Source of the DNA: Desulfacinum sp.
GTDB lineage: Bacteria; Desulfobacterota; Syntrophobacteria; Syntrophobacterales; DSM-9756
Length of the DNA: 48,324 bases
Assembly: GCA_014359885.1 (NCBI GenBank)
Contig: JACIYN010000074.1
Span: 1-48,324 of the forward strand
Direction: 5' to 3'
How positions within the stretch are numbered: the first letter of the stretch is position 1; the number at the start of each line of letters is the position of its first letter. A program made the translations under genes and the position numbers. This document shows, one piece after another, positions 17,478-27,130 of this stretch. Under the pieces are notes generated by a model. The model made no database searches. It had not been told where the DNA came from and worked only from the letters and a program-made list of their open reading frames with translations.

Positions 17478-19121
17478 ATGCCGGATAGAGAACGGGTTAC
17501 CCCGAAGATGAGCGTCCGGGAGATCCTCGCCTTCCTGCGGGAGACCCCCGGGTATTTTCTCACCAACAACGAACGGGACGTGTCCCAGTCGGACTTCAAG
17601 TGCCGGATTCTGCCGCGCACCACCCTCCGCGTGGCTCCCTACCGGGACGATACGGGCTACTTCGCCTTCGAGATCAGCGGCGGGGCTTCGGTCCACCTGG
17701 ATCTCATGAACAAGCAGATCGATCCCTTCGAAAAGCTCCGCCTGGTGAAAAAACGCATGCCCCACACCCTCATCCAGACCGTCTGCCGGGGGCGGAACCT
17801 CTTCGGCTACCGGCCCTATCCGGACAACGTGCTGCGACTGACCGTGCGGCTTTTCGCCCGGTACGTGGACGTGTGGCGGGTCTACGATTTTCTCAACCAT
17901 GTCCCCAACCTGGAGGTGGTGGGCCGCGAGGTGCAGCAGGCGGGAAAGCTCCTCATGCCCTGCATCTGCTTCAACACGGGCGTGGGACACACGGACGAAT
18001 ACTACGTGGGCAAGGTGGGGGAAATCCTCGACACCTTCGGCCATGAGATCATCGTGGGCATCAAGAACCATTCGGCCGTGGGAAGCCCCCGGCGGATCGC
18101 GTCCCTGGTGGCGGCCATCAAGGCCCGCTACCCCGAACTCATCCTGGCCTACCACGGCCACAACACGGACGGAAACGACCTGGGACGCATGGTGGCGGCG
18201 GTGGAAAACGGGGTGAAGATCGTGGAGGTGGCCGACCACGGCTTCGGCGGCATGTTTTCCCAGGCCCCGGCCCTGAGCCTCATCCAGACCCTGCACGATT
18301 ACGGCTACAAGGCACCGGGACTCAAGGTGCAGCCCATCGTGGACGCCTCCGATCTGCTGCGCCGGGAACGGCGCCATTACGAACGGTTCGAAACACCTTT
18401 CCGTGGGTTCGATCCCACGGTCAAACGTCACAAGCTCACGGGAGGCGCGGCCAGCATTGCCTTCGAGCAGGCGGAAAAACTGGGGCTGCTGGAGCGGATC
18501 CACGAGATCTTCAGTGAACTCATGGACGTGAACCGCGAGATGGGAAACATCTGGTCGGTCACGCCGGGAAGCCAGATCCTGTGGAGTACGGCGGTCAGCA
18601 ACGTGATCTACGGCCGGTATGAAAATCCCACGGACGACCTGAAAAACCTGCTGCTGGGCCGCTACGGACCCTTTCCCTTCTATGAGCCCCAGCAGTGGAT
18701 CTACGAGAAGGTGCTGGAGCATCGGCGCCGGGACGGCAAGAGGTGGTATCAGATCCTGGCCGACGAGGCGGGGATCCAGGAGTTGCCGGACGTGGATCTG
18801 GACGCCAGGAAAAGGGAATTGGAAGAGAAGCTGCGCCGTCCCGCCACCGACGAAGAGCTCTGTCTCTACGTGCAGTTTCCCAAGGACGCCTTGGACTACT
18901 TCCGGTTCGAGGACACCTTCGGAAAGGCCTGGCTGTTGCCGCCCCAGGTGTGGTACCGGCGGGGAGGATTCCGGGACGGCGAGACCATCCAGCTTGCGGA
19001 CGAAGAGGGCCGGACCCACCAGATCGACGTGATTTCCACCCACCGGAAGGCGGACGAAGTGGAAACCTCCCTTCTGGTGGACTTCCACTTCCAGACCTAC
19101 TCGGTGCCGCTCAGGAAATAG
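17478..19121 (+). CDS. Divergent pyruvate-carboxylase-type carboxyltransferase (no biotinyl domain)
   Basis: The 547-residue protein belongs to the HMGL-like carboxyltransferase superfamily of pyruvate carboxylase subunit B and OadA. Corresponding segments are RDVSQSDF (normally RDAHQS), FEISGGAS (normally EVWGGAT), DPFEKLRLVKKRMPHT, CRGRNLFGYRPYPDN and VWRVYDFLN. GIKNHSAVGSP retains the Lys of the C-I-K-D-M-A-G motif, and YHGHNTDGNDLGRM retains the metal-binding H-x-H. The family His of RDAHQS is Ser here, and the C-terminus has no MKM biotin site. The start follows a GGAGAG ribosome binding site. It likely pairs with the upstream biotin carboxylase and needs a carrier protein encoded elsewhere; the substrate may be pyruvate or another 2-oxoacid. 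Confidence 0.8.
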   Translation: MPDRERVTPKMSVREILAFLRETPGYFLTNNERDVSQSDFKCRILPRTTLRVAPYRDDTGYFAFEISGGASVHLDLMNKQIDPFEKLRLVKKRMPHTLIQTVCRGRNLFGYRPYPDNVLRLTVRLFARYVDVWRVYDFLNHVPNLEVVGREVQQAGKLLMPCICFNTGVGHTDEYYVGKVGEILDTFGHEIIVGIKNHSAVGSPRRIASLVAAIKARYPELILAYHGHNTDGNDLGRMVAAVENGVKIVEVADHGFGGMFSQAPALSLIQTLHDYGYKAPGLKVQPIVDASDLLRRERRHYERFETPFRGFDPTVKRHKLTGGAASIAFEQAEKLGLLERIHEIFSELMDVNREMGNIWSVTPGSQILWSTAVSNVIYGRYENPTDDLKNLLLGRYGPFPFYEPQQWIYEKVLEHRRRDGKRWYQILADEAGIQELPDVDLDARKRELEEKLRRPATDEELCLYVQFPKDALDYFRFEDTFGKAWLLPPQVWYRRGGFRDGETIQLADEEGRTHQIDVISTHRKADEVETSLLVDFHFQTYSVPLRK

Positions 19122-19141
19122 GAGAAGCGGGACCGCTAACG

Positions 19142-20059
19142 ATGGCGCAGGGGAGCTTGCGGCGGGGAGGTGCCGTGGACCGGCTGGTGGATCGCTTTCT
19201 CACCTACCTTGTGTCGGAAAGACGGCTCAGTCCGCACACGGTGAGCGCCTACGCGTCGGATCTGGCGCATCTGACGGACTACCTTTCCAAACGTGGCCTG
19301 GAAAGCTGGCGCCAGGTGGGCCGCGAAGAACTTTCCGACTACTTCCGGCAGGCCCTCCAGGGCCTCCATGCCCGCAGTCGGGCCCGGCGTCTCGCCGCCG
19401 TCCGTTCCTTTTTCCGCTTCCTGGAATCGAAGGATCTCATCGACACCAATCCCGCCGCCCGCATCACGTTTCCCAAGATCCCGGCCACCCTTCCCAAGGT
19501 GTTGAGCGGCGAGCAGGTGGAAGCCCTACTGAACATGCCCGATGGGGCGAACCCACTGGGCATGCGGGACCGGGCCATCCTGGAAATCCTGTACGCCACG
19601 GGCATTCGCGTTTCCGAGCTGGTGGACCTGCGCTTTGCCCAGATCAACCTGGAAGCGGGCTACCTGATCGTGCGCGGCAAGGGGGACAAGGAACGCCTGG
19701 TGCCTCTGGGCGAATACGCCCTGGACGCCCTGAAGACGTACCTGGAATGGGGACGGCCGCAGCTGGCGGGGCGCAGGGACCGGGACGTGGTCTTTTTGAA
19801 CGCGCGGGGGGGGCGGCTCTCCCGGCAGGGCGTGTGGAAGATGGTGAAAAAGCACGCCGCCGCGGTCGGAGTGCCCAAAACGGTGAGCCCCCACGTGCTG
19901 CGCCACTCCTTCGCCACCCATCTTCTGGAAAACGGGGCCGATCTCCGGTCGCTCCAGGTGATGCTGGGCCATGCGGACATCGGCACCACCCAGATCTACA
20001 CGGCCGTGGCCCGGGAGCGCCTCAAAAAGATCCACCAGGCCCACCACCCGCGCGGGTGA
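19142..20059 (+). CDS. xerD: Site-specific tyrosine recombinase XerD/XerC
   Basis: This 305-residue recombinase resolves chromosome dimers at dif sites during division. The N-terminal SAM-like DNA-binding domain (SPHTVSAYASDLAHLTDYL) occupies about residues 15-105. The catalytic domain holds the Arg of GIRVSEL, the Lys of GKGDKER, HVLRHSF (His and Arg), GHADIGT and the nucleophilic Tyr in QIYTAVARERL. Length and motif order are those of chromosomal Xer proteins rather than integron or phage integrases. It begins 21 bases after the carboxyltransferase stop and heads a run of housekeeping genes. XerC and XerD are hard to separate by eye, and the symbol is a best guess. Confidence 0.88.
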   Translation: MAQGSLRRGGAVDRLVDRFLTYLVSERRLSPHTVSAYASDLAHLTDYLSKRGLESWRQVGREELSDYFRQALQGLHARSRARRLAAVRSFFRFLESKDLIDTNPAARITFPKIPATLPKVLSGEQVEALLNMPDGANPLGMRDRAILEILYATGIRVSELVDLRFAQINLEAGYLIVRGKGDKERLVPLGEYALDALKTYLEWGRPQLAGRRDRDVVFLNARGGRLSRQGVWKMVKKHAAAVGVPKTVSPHVLRHSFATHLLENGADLRSLQVMLGHADIGTTQIYTAVARERLKKIHQAHHPRG

Positions 20060-20092
20060 CGGCGCCCCCATACGGAATGAAGGTGCAACGGA

Positions 20093-22768
20093 ATGGATGT
20101 GATCACCACCCACCTCAATGCCGACTTCGACGCCATGGCCTCCATGGTGGCGGCCAAGAAACTCTATCCCGACGCGCTGCTCGTCTTTCCCGGATCCCAG
20201 GAAAAGAACCTGAGGGAGTTTTTCGTCAGCACGGCCGGATACCTCTTCGATTTCACCAAGCTGAAGGGACTGGACCTGGATCGCATCACCCGGCTGGTGC
20301 TGGTGGACACGCGCCAGGCGTCCCGCATCGGCAAGTTCCGGGACCTGGTGGAAGCGGGCCGGGTGGACGTGCACATCTACGATCACCATCCCGATGCGGA
20401 AGACGACGTGCACGGGTCGGTGGAGATCGTGAAGCCCGTGGGGGCCACGGTGACCCTGCTCACCGGGATCATCCGGGAACGCGGTATTCCCATCACCCCG
20501 GAAGAAGCCACCATGCTCATCCTGGGGATCTTCGAAGACACGGGGTCCTTCACCTTTTCTTCCACCACGCCGGAAGACTTTCGGGCCGCCGCCTACCTGC
20601 TGGAACAGGGGGCCGACCTCAACATGGTCTCCGACCTGGTGACCCGGGAACTCACGGCCGAACAGGTGGCGCTCCTCAATGAGCTGCTCCAGTCCGCCCG
20701 CACCTACAACATCAACGGCGTGGACGTGTGCGTGGCCACCGTGTCCGTGGACAAGTACGTGGGGGATTTCGCCGTGCTGGTCCACAAGCTGAAAGACATG
20801 GAAAACCTGGACGTCATCTTCGCCCTGGCGCGCATGGAGGACCGGATCTACCTGGTGGCCCGAAGCCGGGTCCCCGATGTGAACGTGGGCGAGGTGGCGG
20901 CCTACTTCGGGGGAGGCGGTCATGCCACGGCGGCTTCCGCCACCATCCGCGATCTCACCCTCATCCAGGCCGAAGACCGCCTTTTCGAGCTGCTCCAAAG
21001 TACCATCAAGCCGTCGGTGACCGCCCGCACCCTCATGAGCTCCCCCGTGCTCACCGTGGATGTGGAAAGCACCCTGGGCCAGGTGGAGGAGATCATGGTG
21101 CGCTACAACATCAACGCCATGCCCGTCCTGGAAGAAGGGCGTGTGGCGGGCCTCATCAACCGGCAGGTGGTGGAAAAGGCCATCTACCACGGCCTGCGGG
21201 ACGAAAAGGTGGCCGACTACATGAACCGGGACTTCAACACGGTCCAGACCTCGGCCACCCTGGTGGAAATCCAGGAGCACCTGGTGGAGCACCAGCAGCG
21301 CATCCTGCCCGTGATGGAAGGCGAAAAGCTGGTGGGGGTGGTGACGCGCCGGGATCTTCTGAACCACCTGATCACGGACCGGTCCCGGGAGCCGGTGGCC
21401 CTCAAGGAGGACATGGCCGCGGGCCAATGGGGGCGCCGCAAGAACATCACCAGCGTCCTGGCCGAACAGCTGCCCCGGGAGATCATCGAGCTGCTCCGGC
21501 GCCTGGGCGAACTGGGCGAGGAGCTCGGCTACAAGGTGTACGCCGTGGGCGGGTTCATTCGGGACCTGCTGCTGCGCCGCCCCAACCTGGACATCGACAT
21601 CGTGGTGGAAGGCGACGGGATCACCTTCGCCAAGGCCTTCGCCGAAAGGGCGGGGATTCGGGCGCGGTGCCACAAGAAGTTCAACACGGCGGTGCTCATC
21701 TTCGACGACAACCTGAAGGTGGATGTGGCCACGGCCCGCCTGGAATACTACCAGTACCCGGCGGCCCTTCCCGTGGTGCAGTTCGGCTCCCTCAAGATGG
21801 ACCTCTACCGGCGCGACTTCACCATCAACACCCTGGCCCTGGCCCTCAACCCCGACGAATTCGGCCAGCTCATCGACTTTTTCGGCGGCCAGCGGGACAT
21901 CAAGGAAAAGGCCATCCGGGTCCTGCACAACCTGAGCTTCGTGGAGGACCCCACCCGGATCCTCCGGGCCATCCGGTTCGAACAGCGGTTCGGGTTCCGG
22001 GTGGGCAAGCAGACGGCCAGCCTCATCCGGCACGCCGTGAAAATCGGGCTCATCGACCGGCTGGGGGGACAAAGGCTTTTCCACGAAATCCAGCACATCC
22101 TCATGGAGGAGGACCCGGTGCCGGCCATCCGGAGGATGGCGGAGTTCGGGGTCCTGGGGGTCATCTGCCCCAGCGTGTGCTTCGATGCCAAGGCCGAAGA
22201 AACCCTCTTGCAGATCAAGGACGTTTTGTCCTGGTACGAACTGAGCTTTCTGGACGAGCCGCTGGAATCGTGGTGGGTGTACTTTCTGGGGCTGCTTTCC
22301 CGGCTGCCGTACAAGGATCTTCAAAAGGTCATGGAGCGGTTGGATCTGCCCCAGAACATGCGCGAGCGAATTGCCTGGACGTTTCAAAGGGTTAACGAGA
22401 TCCTGGGGGACTTTTTACGGTTGCCTCCCCGACGCCCCAGTGCTATCTATCGGGCACTTCAACCGTTCAGGCCGGAAGAGATCCTGTTCATGATGGCCGC
22501 CACACAGCGCGAAGAGATCCGACGGGCCATCAGCCACTATTTCCACCGGTATCGCCACGTGCAGCCGGAAATCCGGGGGAGGGATCTCAAGGAGATGGGC
22601 ATTCCCCCGGGCCCCATCTATGCCAAGATCCTCAACCGCATCCTGGACGCCCGCTTGAACGGAGAGGTGAGGAGCCGGGAAGAAGAGACGGCCTTGGCGC
22701 GACGACTGGCCTGGCGGGAGCTGGAGGCCGGAGAGGGTAAGGAACGACATGATTCTGGATCTGCTTAG
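20093..22768 (+). CDS. A-adding tRNA nucleotidyltransferase with DHH and CBS domains
   Basis: The 891-residue protein combines several domains. A DHH phosphoesterase comes first (THLNADFDAMAS at 6-17, IYDHHPDAED near 100). A DHHA1 domain follows with YFGGGGHATAAS near 280, then two CBS domains (about 305-430), then a class II nucleotidyltransferase head with AVGGFIRDLLLRRPNLDIDI near 485. The head carries RRDFTINTLA and DPTRILRAIRFEQRFGF. This architecture is known for A-adding enzymes that finish the tRNA CCA end together with a CC-adding enzyme. The DHH part may act as an oligoribonuclease-type phosphoesterase. It starts 33 bases after xerD and its end overlaps the M50 protease gene by 20 bases. 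Confidence 0.9.
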   Translation: MDVITTHLNADFDAMASMVAAKKLYPDALLVFPGSQEKNLREFFVSTAGYLFDFTKLKGLDLDRITRLVLVDTRQASRIGKFRDLVEAGRVDVHIYDHHPDAEDDVHGSVEIVKPVGATVTLLTGIIRERGIPITPEEATMLILGIFEDTGSFTFSSTTPEDFRAAAYLLEQGADLNMVSDLVTRELTAEQVALLNELLQSARTYNINGVDVCVATVSVDKYVGDFAVLVHKLKDMENLDVIFALARMEDRIYLVARSRVPDVNVGEVAAYFGGGGHATAASATIRDLTLIQAEDRLFELLQSTIKPSVTARTLMSSPVLTVDVESTLGQVEEIMVRYNINAMPVLEEGRVAGLINRQVVEKAIYHGLRDEKVADYMNRDFNTVQTSATLVEIQEHLVEHQQRILPVMEGEKLVGVVTRRDLLNHLITDRSREPVALKEDMAAGQWGRRKNITSVLAEQLPREIIELLRRLGELGEELGYKVYAVGGFIRDLLLRRPNLDIDIVVEGDGITFAKAFAERAGIRARCHKKFNTAVLIFDDNLKVDVATARLEYYQYPAALPVVQFGSLKMDLYRRDFTINTLALALNPDEFGQLIDFFGGQRDIKEKAIRVLHNLSFVEDPTRILRAIRFEQRFGFRVGKQTASLIRHAVKIGLIDRLGGQRLFHEIQHILMEEDPVPAIRRMAEFGVLGVICPSVCFDAKAEETLLQIKDVLSWYELSFLDEPLESWWVYFLGLLSRLPYKDLQKVMERLDLPQNMRERIAWTFQRVNEILGDFLRLPPRRPSAIYRALQPFRPEEILFMMAATQREEIRRAISHYFHRYRHVQPEIRGRDLKEMGIPPGPIYAKILNRILDARLNGEVRSREEETALARRLAWRELEAGEGKERHDSGSA

Positions 22769-23405
22769 AGACGTGAGCATCTACGCCGTGCCGCTGCTTC
22801 TGGCCGTCATCAGCCACGAGGTGGCCCACGGGTGGGTGGCGGAAAAGCTGGGGGATCCCACGGCGCGCATGCTGGGGCGGATTTCCCTCAATCCCCTGGT
22901 GCACATCGATCCCGTGGGGACGGTGATCATTCCTTTGCTGCTCCTGGTGACCAACGCCCCCTTCCTGTTCGGATGGGCCAAGCCGGTCCCCGTGCAGTTC
23001 CACCGGCTTCGGGGAGGCCGGCGCGGCATGGCCTGGGTGGCGGTGGCGGGCCCGCTTACCAACCTCATGCTGGCCGCAGCCAGCGCCCTGGTCTACCGGT
23101 TCATCCTCTTTCTGTTTGCCTCCGGGTTCGCCGTGGGGGCGGCGGCCATGATTCTCCGGCCGCTCTTTCTCATGGCCCAGTTTTCGGTGATGTTCAACCT
23201 GGTTCTCATGGTGATCAATCTCTTTCCCGTACCGCCCTTGGACGGCGGGCGCGTGCTGGCGGGCTTGCTGCCGCGGCGCATGGCCTGGCAGGTGGCGCGC
23301 CTGGAGCGCTACGGGATGCTCATCGTGGTGATCCTGCTGGCCACCGGGTGGTGGGGGCATCTGCTGAATCCGGTGGTGAGTCTTTTTGCCCGGTTTTTCC
23401 TGTAA
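22749..23405 (+). CDS. Site-2 protease family M50 membrane metalloprotease
   Basis: The 218-residue integral membrane protein has the zinc-binding HEVAHG (HExxH) in its first membrane segment (about residues 23-28) and the second motif PVPPLDGGRV near 165, where the Asp is the third zinc ligand. Four to six hydrophobic segments cover most of the chain. It belongs to the short SpoIVFB-like/rhomboid-free M50 group without a PDZ domain, so it differs from RseP. Such proteases cleave membrane-embedded regulators; the substrate here is unknown. The start lies inside the end of the preceding gene (20-base overlap), pointing to a common transcript with xerD and trpS. Confidence 0.9.
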   Translation: MILDLLRDVSIYAVPLLLAVISHEVAHGWVAEKLGDPTARMLGRISLNPLVHIDPVGTVIIPLLLLVTNAPFLFGWAKPVPVQFHRLRGGRRGMAWVAVAGPLTNLMLAAASALVYRFILFLFASGFAVGAAAMILRPLFLMAQFSVMFNLVLMVINLFPVPPLDGGRVLAGLLPRRMAWQVARLERYGMLIVVILLATGWWGHLLNPVVSLFARFFL

Positions 23406-23435
23406 GGACGAACGTGTGCGGAGGTGACGCGGAAA

Positions 23436-24443
23436 ATGACCCAGAAGAAGCGGATACTGAGCGGAATGCGGCCCACGGGCCGCCTCCATTTGGGAAATCT
23501 TCACGGTGCGCTCAAGAACTGGATTCAGCTGCAAGACCAATACGACTGCTACTTCTTCGTGGCCGATTGGCACGCCCTGACCACCGACTACGCCACCCCC
23601 GGCGCCATCCGGGCGAACACCTGGGACATGGTGCTGGACTGGCTGGCCGCCGGGCTGAACCCGGAGCGGTGCACGGTCTTCATTCAGTCGGACGTTAAGG
23701 AACACGCGGAGCTCTACCTGCTGCTGGGCATGATCACGCCGCTGCCGTGGCTGGAACGAAATCCCACCTATAAGGAGCAACAGCAGCAGCTGACCACCAA
23801 GGATCTTTCGACCTACGGCTTTCTGGGCTACCCGGTGCTGCAGGCCGCCGACATCATCATCTATCGCGCCCACGGCGTCCCCGTGGGAAAGGATCAGCTG
23901 CCCCACGTGGAACTGACCCGGGAGATCGCGCGGCGGTTCAACCATCTCTATGAAAGGGAGATCTTTCCCGTCCCGGACGCGCTGCTCACGGAGGTGCCCG
24001 TGCTGCCGGGGACCGACGGGCGCAAGATGAGCAAGAGCTACGACAACTGCATCTACATCACCGAACCCGAAGAGACGGTGCGGCGCAAGGTCCTTCAGAT
24101 GATGACGGATCCGGCCCGAGCCCGGCGGACCGACCCGGGCGATCCGGAAAAGTGCCCGGTCTTCGACTACCACAAGCTCTATTCCACGGCCGGGGAAATG
24201 GACCACGTGAGCCAGGGGTGCCGGACGGCCGGCATCGGCTGCGTGGACTGCAAAAAAATCTTGCTGGAACACCTGCTGGCCCATCTCGGTCCCATCCGCC
24301 AAAGGCGCGAACAGATGGAACGAAACATGGACCAGGTGCGCCGGGCGGTGTTGGACGGCACGGCCAAGGCCCGGGAGGAAGCCCGAAAGACCATGGAGCT
24401 GGTCCGATCCGCCGTGGGACTCGGCGTGGAAAATGGGATCTAG
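23436..24443 (+). CDS. trpS: Tryptophanyl-tRNA synthetase
   Basis: This 335-residue class I aminoacyl-tRNA synthetase attaches Trp to tRNA-Trp. It begins KKRILSGMRPTGRLHLGNLHGAL, where TGRLHLGN is the HIGH-type motif, and has GTDGRKMSKSYDN (KMSKS) near residue 195. QAADIIIYRAHGVPVGKDQ is also typical. ATG 23436 is preferred over the GTG at 23424 because GGAGG sits 11 bases before the ATG and would overlap the GTG. A Cys-containing insertion near the C-terminus (GCRTAGIGCVDCKK) is found in many bacterial TrpS proteins. The stop overlaps the next gene by 11 bases. The cognate tRNA-Trp gene lies 8.5 kb away in the same window. Confidence 0.96.
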   Translation: MTQKKRILSGMRPTGRLHLGNLHGALKNWIQLQDQYDCYFFVADWHALTTDYATPGAIRANTWDMVLDWLAAGLNPERCTVFIQSDVKEHAELYLLLGMITPLPWLERNPTYKEQQQQLTTKDLSTYGFLGYPVLQAADIIIYRAHGVPVGKDQLPHVELTREIARRFNHLYEREIFPVPDALLTEVPVLPGTDGRKMSKSYDNCIYITEPEETVRRKVLQMMTDPARARRTDPGDPEKCPVFDYHKLYSTAGEMDHVSQGCRTAGIGCVDCKKILLEHLLAHLGPIRQRREQMERNMDQVRRAVLDGTAKAREEARKTMELVRSAVGLGVENGI

Positions 24444-25194
24444 GGAGAAGAAGGGAGCAGGGAAGATCCGGCTCCATAAATACATCGCCCAGGCCGGCCT
24501 GGCGTCCCGCCGGGAAGCGGAACGGTGGATCCAGGAAGGCCGGGTGTCCGTGAACGGCCGGGTGGTGACGCAGCTGGGCGTGAGCGTCGATCCCTCCCGG
24601 GATCGGGTGGAGGTGGACGGCCGGCGGGTGGAGCCCAGCGCCGAAAAGGTGGTCCTGCTCCTGCACAAGCCGCGCTACTGCCTCACCACGGTGAAGGACC
24701 CCCGGGGAAGGCCCACGGTCATGGATGTCCTGGGAGAGGTGCCGTGGAGAGTCTTTCCCGTGGGGCGCCTGGACTGGGACGCCACGGGAGCCCTCCTCCT
24801 TACCAACGACGGAGAACTGGCCAATCGCCTCCTGCATCCGCGCTACGGGGTGCCCAAGACCTACGAGGTGAAGGTGCAGGGGGTTCCTTCGCAAGAGGCC
24901 CTGGAGAAGCTCCGCTCCGGAGTGCGCTTGGAAGAAGGCGTCACCGCCCCCGCCCGGGTGGAAGTCCTGAAGCGGGGGGAAAAGGCCACCTGGATCCGGA
25001 TGGTGCTCCACCAGGGCTGGTACCGGCAGATCAAGAGAATGGGCCTGGCCGTGGGATGCCCCGTCCTGAAGATCCACCGGACGGCCTACGGGCCCATCAA
25101 GCTGGGAACCTTGCGGGTCGGACACTGGCGACCGCTGAGAAGGGGCGAATTGGATCGGCTGAGGATGGAGGTCGGACGGCACGTTAACGGGTAG
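24433..25194 (+). CDS. rluB: RluB/RsuA-type rRNA pseudouridine synthase
   Basis: The 253-residue enzyme converts a specific uridine in rRNA to pseudouridine. An N-terminal S4 RNA-binding domain (RLHKYIAQAGLASRREAERW, about residues 13-60) precedes the catalytic domain with the motif GRLDWDATGALLLTNDG, whose second Asp-containing turn holds the catalytic Asp. The YEVKVQG and GWYRQIKRM segments are also characteristic. Length and the 23S-type sequence favour RluB over RsuA. It overlaps the trpS end by 11 bases. The C-terminal residues after RVGHWRPLR continue normally. Confidence 0.92.
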   Translation: MGSREKKGAGKIRLHKYIAQAGLASRREAERWIQEGRVSVNGRVVTQLGVSVDPSRDRVEVDGRRVEPSAEKVVLLLHKPRYCLTTVKDPRGRPTVMDVLGEVPWRVFPVGRLDWDATGALLLTNDGELANRLLHPRYGVPKTYEVKVQGVPSQEALEKLRSGVRLEEGVTAPARVEVLKRGEKATWIRMVLHQGWYRQIKRMGLAVGCPVLKIHRTAYGPIKLGTLRVGHWRPLRRGELDRLRMEVGRHVNG

Positions 25195-25206
25195 GGGGCC
25201 TGAACC

Positions 25207-27117
25207 ATGTGGGGGCGGAGCCGGAGGCGGTACGTGAGAGACTACGAAACCTCGCTCTTTCGACCCAGGAGAAGGAAAAGTCGCGCGAAGACCTTTTTCA
25301 AGTGGGTCTTTGTTGTGGGACTGGTGGCGGCCGGCGTCTTTTGGTTCCAGGAAACTCCCCAGCTGACCGACAGGGTTCTCCGGCATCTTCCGGTGCCCCA
25401 CACCCTTGTGAGCCTCCAGGTGGAGATCAACGGAAAGCCGGAGCGCCTGCCGGCCGGAGCCCAGCGCACCGTCCATCCCCGGGACCGGCTGAAGGTCGTT
25501 CAGGTGGAAACGGACGGTTGGATCCGCTGGGGCTTGGAGCTTGCCGCGGGGGAACAGCCGTGGCCGGAAGGTCCGGACGCCTCCCTGACCCTGAAGGAGC
25601 TTCTGCCGGCAGAAGAGTTCGAATCGCCGGTGACCGTGCCCCTCCGGGTGCGCTGGTTCGACCGGGAGCTGGGATCCGTTCGCTTCACGGCGAAACTGGG
25701 GGCCAAGGACTGGCTGCAGAAGGCCGCTTCGGCCGGGAGCCCCGACGAGAAGGCCCGCTACCTGGAGCAGGCGCTGGCGGAGGATCCCGGGAATGCCTTG
25801 GCGAGGACCCAGCTGGCTTCCCTTTATGCCGAGCAGGGCCGCCTGGCGGAAGCCGAAAAGCTCTACGGGGAGATCCTCCAGATGGGCCGCTCCAGGCCCG
25901 TCCTGGAACGCCTGGTGGATGTCTACAAGAAACAGAAGAAACACGACGCGGTCCTGAAGACTTACTTGGAGCTCTTGCGCCTCACCGACGATCCAGGCGT
26001 CTTTGAATCTCTTCTGACCTATCTGAACAAGAACCTTTCGCCCAAGAACGCCTTGGCCTTCCTGGAGAAAAACCTTCAGGAGGTGCCCGCCCGGTACCGG
26101 GGGCCCTGGCACCTGGTGCGCGCGGAACTGGCTTCCCGGCAGAAACGTTGGGGGGAGGCGGCCGCGGCCTATGAGGCGACCCTCAAGGCGGGTGTCAAGG
26201 ATCCCAACATCCACTACAATCTGTCGGTGGTGAAGGCGAAAACGGGGGATCTGCGTTCGGCGGCCGCGGACCTGGAAAAGTACCTGCAGGCCAATCCCAC
26301 CGATGAGGCCAACCGGATGAAACTGGCCGCTCTGTATGAAAGGCTGGGAGAGGGGGACAAGGCGAGGACGATCTACCAGCAGGTGATTGAAAAGAACCCC
26401 AAGCAGAAGACGGCCTTGGTCCGCCTGGTGGCGCTCCTGGACAAGGCGGGGGACAAGAAGGAACAGCTGAAGGCCTACGAGATGCTTTCCGCCCTGGAAC
26501 CGGAAAACGCCGTGGTGCACTACAACAGAGCGCTTCTTTACTATGAACTGGAGCAATGGGAGAAGGCGGAAGAGGCCTTCGAGAAGGCAGCGAAGCTGGA
26601 GCCGGCCAATCCCGAGCCCCTGCGTTATCTCCTGGCCCTATACCAGAAACGAAAGGATGCGGAGGGGCAGGTGCGGATTCTCCGGCGCCTGATCGAGCTG
26701 GACAAGGACAATCTCTCCTATTACGACACCCTGTTCGTTCTCTACGACCAGGCCAAGAACTACGACGCCATCGTGGAGATCTTCGAAAAGGCCGCGCAAC
26801 AGCACCCGCAGGTGGCGGCCTTCCACCAGTACGTGCTCTACGGGGCCCTCAAGAAGGGCAACCAGAAGAAGGCCCTTCGCAGCCTGGAACAGCTCAGCCG
26901 CCTTATGCCCAAGGAGGTGAAATATCTTCGGCAGGCGGCGCGGATCCACGAAAGCCTGGGCCAATACGAAGAGGCGCTGGAAAAGACGAAGCGGATCCTG
27001 GACGTGTCTCCGGGCGATGAGGAAGCCAAGCAGGACTACCTGCGCCTCAAGCTCCTGCTTCTGGGCAGCAAGAAAACCGGCTTTTTCTATTGCAATGAGC
27101 GGAGCCTTGTTGTATAA
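25207..27117 (+). CDS. Membrane-anchored TPR-repeat protein
   Basis: The 636-residue protein has a short basic cytoplasmic N-terminus, one membrane segment (FFKWVFVVGLVAAGVFWF, about residues 34-51) and a presumably periplasmic remainder. Residues 55-175 form a beta-rich domain (LVSLQVEINGKPERLPAG). From about residue 180 to the end there are at least ten TPR-like units (such as NALARTQLASLYAEQGRLAE and NAVVHYNRALLYYELEQWEK). TPR arrays mediate protein-protein contacts, for example in envelope assembly. It begins 12 bases after the pseudouridine synthase gene and ends 13 bases before tRNA-Val, so the final residues (KKTGFFYCNERSLVV) may be a chance extension. Confidence 0.85.
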   Translation: MWGRSRRRYVRDYETSLFRPRRRKSRAKTFFKWVFVVGLVAAGVFWFQETPQLTDRVLRHLPVPHTLVSLQVEINGKPERLPAGAQRTVHPRDRLKVVQVETDGWIRWGLELAAGEQPWPEGPDASLTLKELLPAEEFESPVTVPLRVRWFDRELGSVRFTAKLGAKDWLQKAASAGSPDEKARYLEQALAEDPGNALARTQLASLYAEQGRLAEAEKLYGEILQMGRSRPVLERLVDVYKKQKKHDAVLKTYLELLRLTDDPGVFESLLTYLNKNLSPKNALAFLEKNLQEVPARYRGPWHLVRAELASRQKRWGEAAAAYEATLKAGVKDPNIHYNLSVVKAKTGDLRSAAADLEKYLQANPTDEANRMKLAALYERLGEGDKARTIYQQVIEKNPKQKTALVRLVALLDKAGDKKEQLKAYEMLSALEPENAVVHYNRALLYYELEQWEKAEEAFEKAAKLEPANPEPLRYLLALYQKRKDAEGQVRILRRLIELDKDNLSYYDTLFVLYDQAKNYDAIVEIFEKAAQQHPQVAAFHQYVLYGALKKGNQKKALRSLEQLSRLMPKEVKYLRQAARIHESLGQYEEALEKTKRILDVSPGDEEAKQDYLRLKLLLLGSKKTGFFYCNERSLVV

Positions 27118-27130
27118 GGCTCAACGTTTC

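Noticed and set aside
15618..26556. Very long minus-strand open frames (up to about 950 codons) opposite the carboxylase, A-adding enzyme, M50/trpS and TPR genes
   Set aside because: They are antisense shadows of strongly biased GC-rich codons. The plus-strand proteins carry clear family motifs, while the antisense ones are His/Val-rich and featureless.
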